Shown piece after piece: positions 62,057 to 64,000 of a DNA stretch of 64,000 nucleotides. The stretch is from contig UQRE01000007.1 in the NCBI GenBank assembly GCA_900543415.1, forward strand, positions 1-64,000, written 5' to 3'. The notes beneath the pieces were generated by a model that did not search any database, had not been told where the DNA came from, and worked only from the letters and a program-made list of their open reading frames with translations. The position numbers were made by a program, and so were the translations under genes. This DNA is from an uncultured Dorea sp. (lineage in GTDB: Bacteria > Bacillota > Clostridia > Lachnospirales > Lachnospiraceae). Every line of letters begins with the position of its first letter. Position 1 is the stretch's first letter.

Positions 62057-63421
62057 TTACATAAAGAATACCAGGCTGTCCACAAGGAACACCGGAACCA
62101 AAAACATCAAGGACCATAACATGTATCCGAAGAAAGAAGGCATGTTAATACCGTTTTCATCAGAAATAGACTTCACCATAAAGTTCGGCGCATTACCGAT
62201 ATAAGTATTTGCTCCCATAAATACTGCTCCACAGGAAATTGCAGTCAGCATCTTCACGGACACGGTTCCCACCGTTGTTGCCATTCCACTCGTAAATCCA
62301 AGCGTACCTGCGGTAGTAAGGAATACAAGATAGGTCGGTGTATTATCAAGAAAGCTTGAAAGTGCGCCGGTCGCCCAGAACATCTGCAGCGGCTCCGTAA
62401 TTCCAAGTTCCGCACCATGCGCCTTCAAAAGCATAAGCGCCGGCTGCATGGTAATGAAAATACCAATGAACAACACTGCAACCTCCTGAATTGCTCCCCA
62501 TGTGAAATGGTTTCTTGTACGAATCTTCGCATCGGTTGTTTTAAAGGACAAGTATGCCGCCAGCAAGATGATCACAATTTCAATCAGTGAAGCATAACTC
62601 AGTGTCACCTCTCCAAACACATGAATCCCCAGCGGATTACCGGAAGCATCCTGAAATGCCGGCATATTCGGCAAAGTACCACTTAAAATAACTGCTGCCA
62701 CGATCATAACAACAAAGATTAAATTGTGAAGACCATCAATCTTAAAATCTGTTCCCGGTTTACTGATGTCCGGTTTCAATCCTCTTGCAATATCTTTGCG
62801 GTAAGCTCTGCGATCGAGGAAATAGAATACTGTCAATAAGATCACTGCATTAAAGATCAATATTTTGAATAAATGCATACTCCAGAAAAACGGAACTCCT
62901 CTCATAAATCCCATAAGAAGCGGTGGATCTCCGATCGGCGTCAGACAGCCGCCCATATTGGATACGAGGAAAATGAAAAGCACCATAATATGACGTTTTC
63001 TTCTTCTCCATGAATTCATTTTCAACACCGGACGCACAAGAAGCATACTTGCTCCCGTCGTGCCGATCACACTTGCAAGTAGCGTACCAAATCCCAGAAG
63101 TGCCACATTAATTCTCGGCGATCCTGCAAAGTCACCTTCCAGAGTTATGTTACCTGCTACGCAAAACAGTCCAAATAACAGGACAATGAACGTCAGGTAA
63201 TCATTTAACACACACTCCAATACTGTTTCCACTGAAGCTGCCGGTCCATTTAACACTGCAAACGGGATAATAAATAGCAGGGAACAAACAGCCACCACAA
63301 GCGGTTGATTTTTCTCCCACCATTCTCCTTTGACCAAAGGAAGCACTGCAATGCAGAGCAAAAGCCCTGCAAATGGAATGCAGAGCCATGCCGGTACAGC
63401 TAATTCTATCATATTCTCCAT
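62057..63421 (-). CDS. Ion transporter superfamily permease (sodium:proton antiporter / citrate-transporter type)
   Basis: 454 residues with about eleven transmembrane segments in two inverted halves. VSNMGGCLTPIGDPPLLMGFMRGVPFFW near residue 150 is the classic TPIGDPP loop of NhaD/ArsB-type members, and SSFLDNTPTYLVFLTTAG near 355 is its partner in the second half. Annotated relatives are called Na+/H+ antiporters. The ion is not certain. Begins directly after clpX, with TAAATG sharing; AGGGGG lies 8 bases before the ATG. Confidence 0.85.
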   Translation of the reverse strand: MENMIELAVPAWLCIPFAGLLLCIAVLPLVKGEWWEKNQPLVVAVCSLLFIIPFAVLNGPAASVETVLECVLNDYLTFIVLLFGLFCVAGNITLEGDFAGSPRINVALLGFGTLLASVIGTTGASMLLVRPVLKMNSWRRRKRHIMVLFIFLVSNMGGCLTPIGDPPLLMGFMRGVPFFWSMHLFKILIFNAVILLTVFYFLDRRAYRKDIARGLKPDISKPGTDFKIDGLHNLIFVVMIVAAVILSGTLPNMPAFQDASGNPLGIHVFGEVTLSYASLIEIVIILLAAYLSFKTTDAKIRTRNHFTWGAIQEVAVLFIGIFITMQPALMLLKAHGAELGITEPLQMFWATGALSSFLDNTPTYLVFLTTAGTLGFTSGMATTVGTVSVKMLTAISCGAVFMGANTYIGNAPNFMVKSISDENGINMPSFFGYMLWSLMFLVPVFLVDSLVFFM

Positions 63422-64000
63422 TTAGTTTTCCCCCTGCTGTAGTCTCGGAACATCCTGACCGCGCAATGTAATGATCGGGCCGCCTGTTCCTTCAATATAT
63501 TCTTTCGTAATAACTACATGTCCAATACTATCGTCTTTCGGAATCTCATACATAATATCAAGCATAAATTCTTCAATGATCGCACGGAGCGCACGAGCGC
63601 CGGTATCTTTCTCCATTGCTTTTTTCGCAATTGCACGAAGTGCACCTTCGTCAAATTCCAGATCTACCTCATCCAATGCAAGCAACTTCTGGTACTGTTT
63701 GAGAATTGCATTTCTTGGTTCTTTTAAAATCTTGATCATCATATCTTCGTCCAGACCTTTTAAAGTAAACACGATCGGAAGACGACCAAGGAACTCCGGA
63801 ATCATGCCGAAATTTCTCAAATCTTCGATGGTCACTTTCTCAAGAATCGTCTTATCGCGATCATATTTATCCTTCAAATCTGCGCCAAAACCAATGGACG
63901 CCTGTTTTGTCAGACGTTCTTTGATGATTCCATCCAGATCCGGAAATGCACCGCCGCAGATAAACAAAATATTTCTTGTATTGATCGTAGTCAAAGGCAC
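63422..64000 (-). CDS. clpX: ATP-dependent Clp protease ATP-binding subunit ClpX, partial
   Basis: C-terminal 192 codons of ClpX; the gene runs beyond the right edge, so the beginning is missing. ILFICGGAFPDLDGIIKER at the edge is the post-Walker B region, and GMIPEFLGRLPIVFTLKGLDE and EKDTGARALRAIIEEFMLDIMYEIP (sensor 2) are diagnostic. The last residues (TLRGQDVPRLQQGEN) are a normal ClpX tail. The protein unfolds substrates for ClpP. Confidence 0.95.
   Translation of the reverse strand: MPLTTINTRNILFICGGAFPDLDGIIKERLTKQASIGFGADLKDKYDRDKTILEKVTIEDLRNFGMIPEFLGRLPIVFTLKGLDEDMMIKILKEPRNAILKQYQKLLALDEVDLEFDEGALRAIAKKAMEKDTGARALRAIIEEFMLDIMYEIPKDDSIGHVVITKEYIEGTGGPIITLRGQDVPRLQQGEN

Noticed and set aside
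1..64000. CRISPR arrays, insertion sequences, prophage, tRNA or rRNA genes
   Set aside because: No regularly spaced repeats, transposase or integrase motifs, or tRNA/rRNA-like sequence were recognised on either strand.

Overview
The window reads as chromosome of an anaerobic, spore-forming gut Firmicute, most likely a member of the Lachnospiraceae (Dorea / Mediterraneibacter / Ruminococcus gnavus-like). The grounds are PolC-type replication, AGGAGG ribosome sites, sigma-A promoters of the TTGACA-17-TATAAT kind, a Csp-type spore subtilase, GerMN and DUF4364 proteins, and the gene order rho-rpmE-DUF1385-prmC-prfA. Base composition is moderate and even. I see no rRNA, tRNA, CRISPR array, prophage or insertion sequence. 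This is core genome, and its unusual content lies mostly in leaders, operators and a few odd gene combinations.

Layout, left to right. 81-5124: potassium uptake (trkH, trkA) and an EF-G paralogue. 5391-7875 (+ strand): tyrA-aroA behind a promoter and a strong 5' hairpin. 7980-9270: a cytoplasmic Cu/Zn SOD-like protein, then ferritin coupled to a Bfd-type [2Fe-2S] protein. 9344-15224: six genes for arylpyruvate / arylacetyl-CoA metabolism (two phenylacetate-CoA ligases, IorA, IorB, two tandem-ACT proteins). 15349-19056: a flavin-fold protein, the tRNA methyltransferase mnmM, the Mg2+ transporter mgtE with a long leader holding a 20-codon peptide ORF, and a drug/metabolite transporter. 19095-25518: polC, ispG and two small uncharacterised genes; a divergent XRE regulator follows.

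26065-36818 (- strand): DUF368, hisC, an aminotransferase, a DUF2156 protein, a cell-surface 5'-nucleotidase, prfA, prmC, DUF1385, rpmE and rho. 37013-39576 (+): TIGR01212 radical SAM protein, DUF4364 regulator and a two-gene chromate transporter. 39573-49420 (-): hemW, lepA, holA, comEC, a GerMN lipoprotein, a two-component system and comEA. 49487-54889 (-): a DMT transporter, then argD-argB-argJ-GNAT-argC; argG lies apart at 57156 on the + strand. Both arg promoters carry paired ARG boxes placed identically over the -35 and -10. Between them sits a PadR regulator with a membrane protein that fuses a DUF1700/HAAS-like domain to an FtsW/RodA (SEDS) body. 58469-64000 (-): lspA, a coiled-coil protein, a Csp-like subtilase, a cytidylate-kinase-like protein, an ion transporter and the 3' part of clpX.

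Links between genes: TyrA and AroA make aromatic amino acids through shikimate/prephenate. The neighbouring IOR/aryl-CoA-ligase operon can interconvert arylpyruvates and arylacetates, with ACT proteins as likely aromatic-amino-acid sensors. The most attractive leads for something undescribed are the mgtE leader-peptide attenuator, the PadR-controlled SEDS fusion, the ACT-equipped arylacetate operon, and the hairpin that overlaps the ribosome site of the Csp-like protease.
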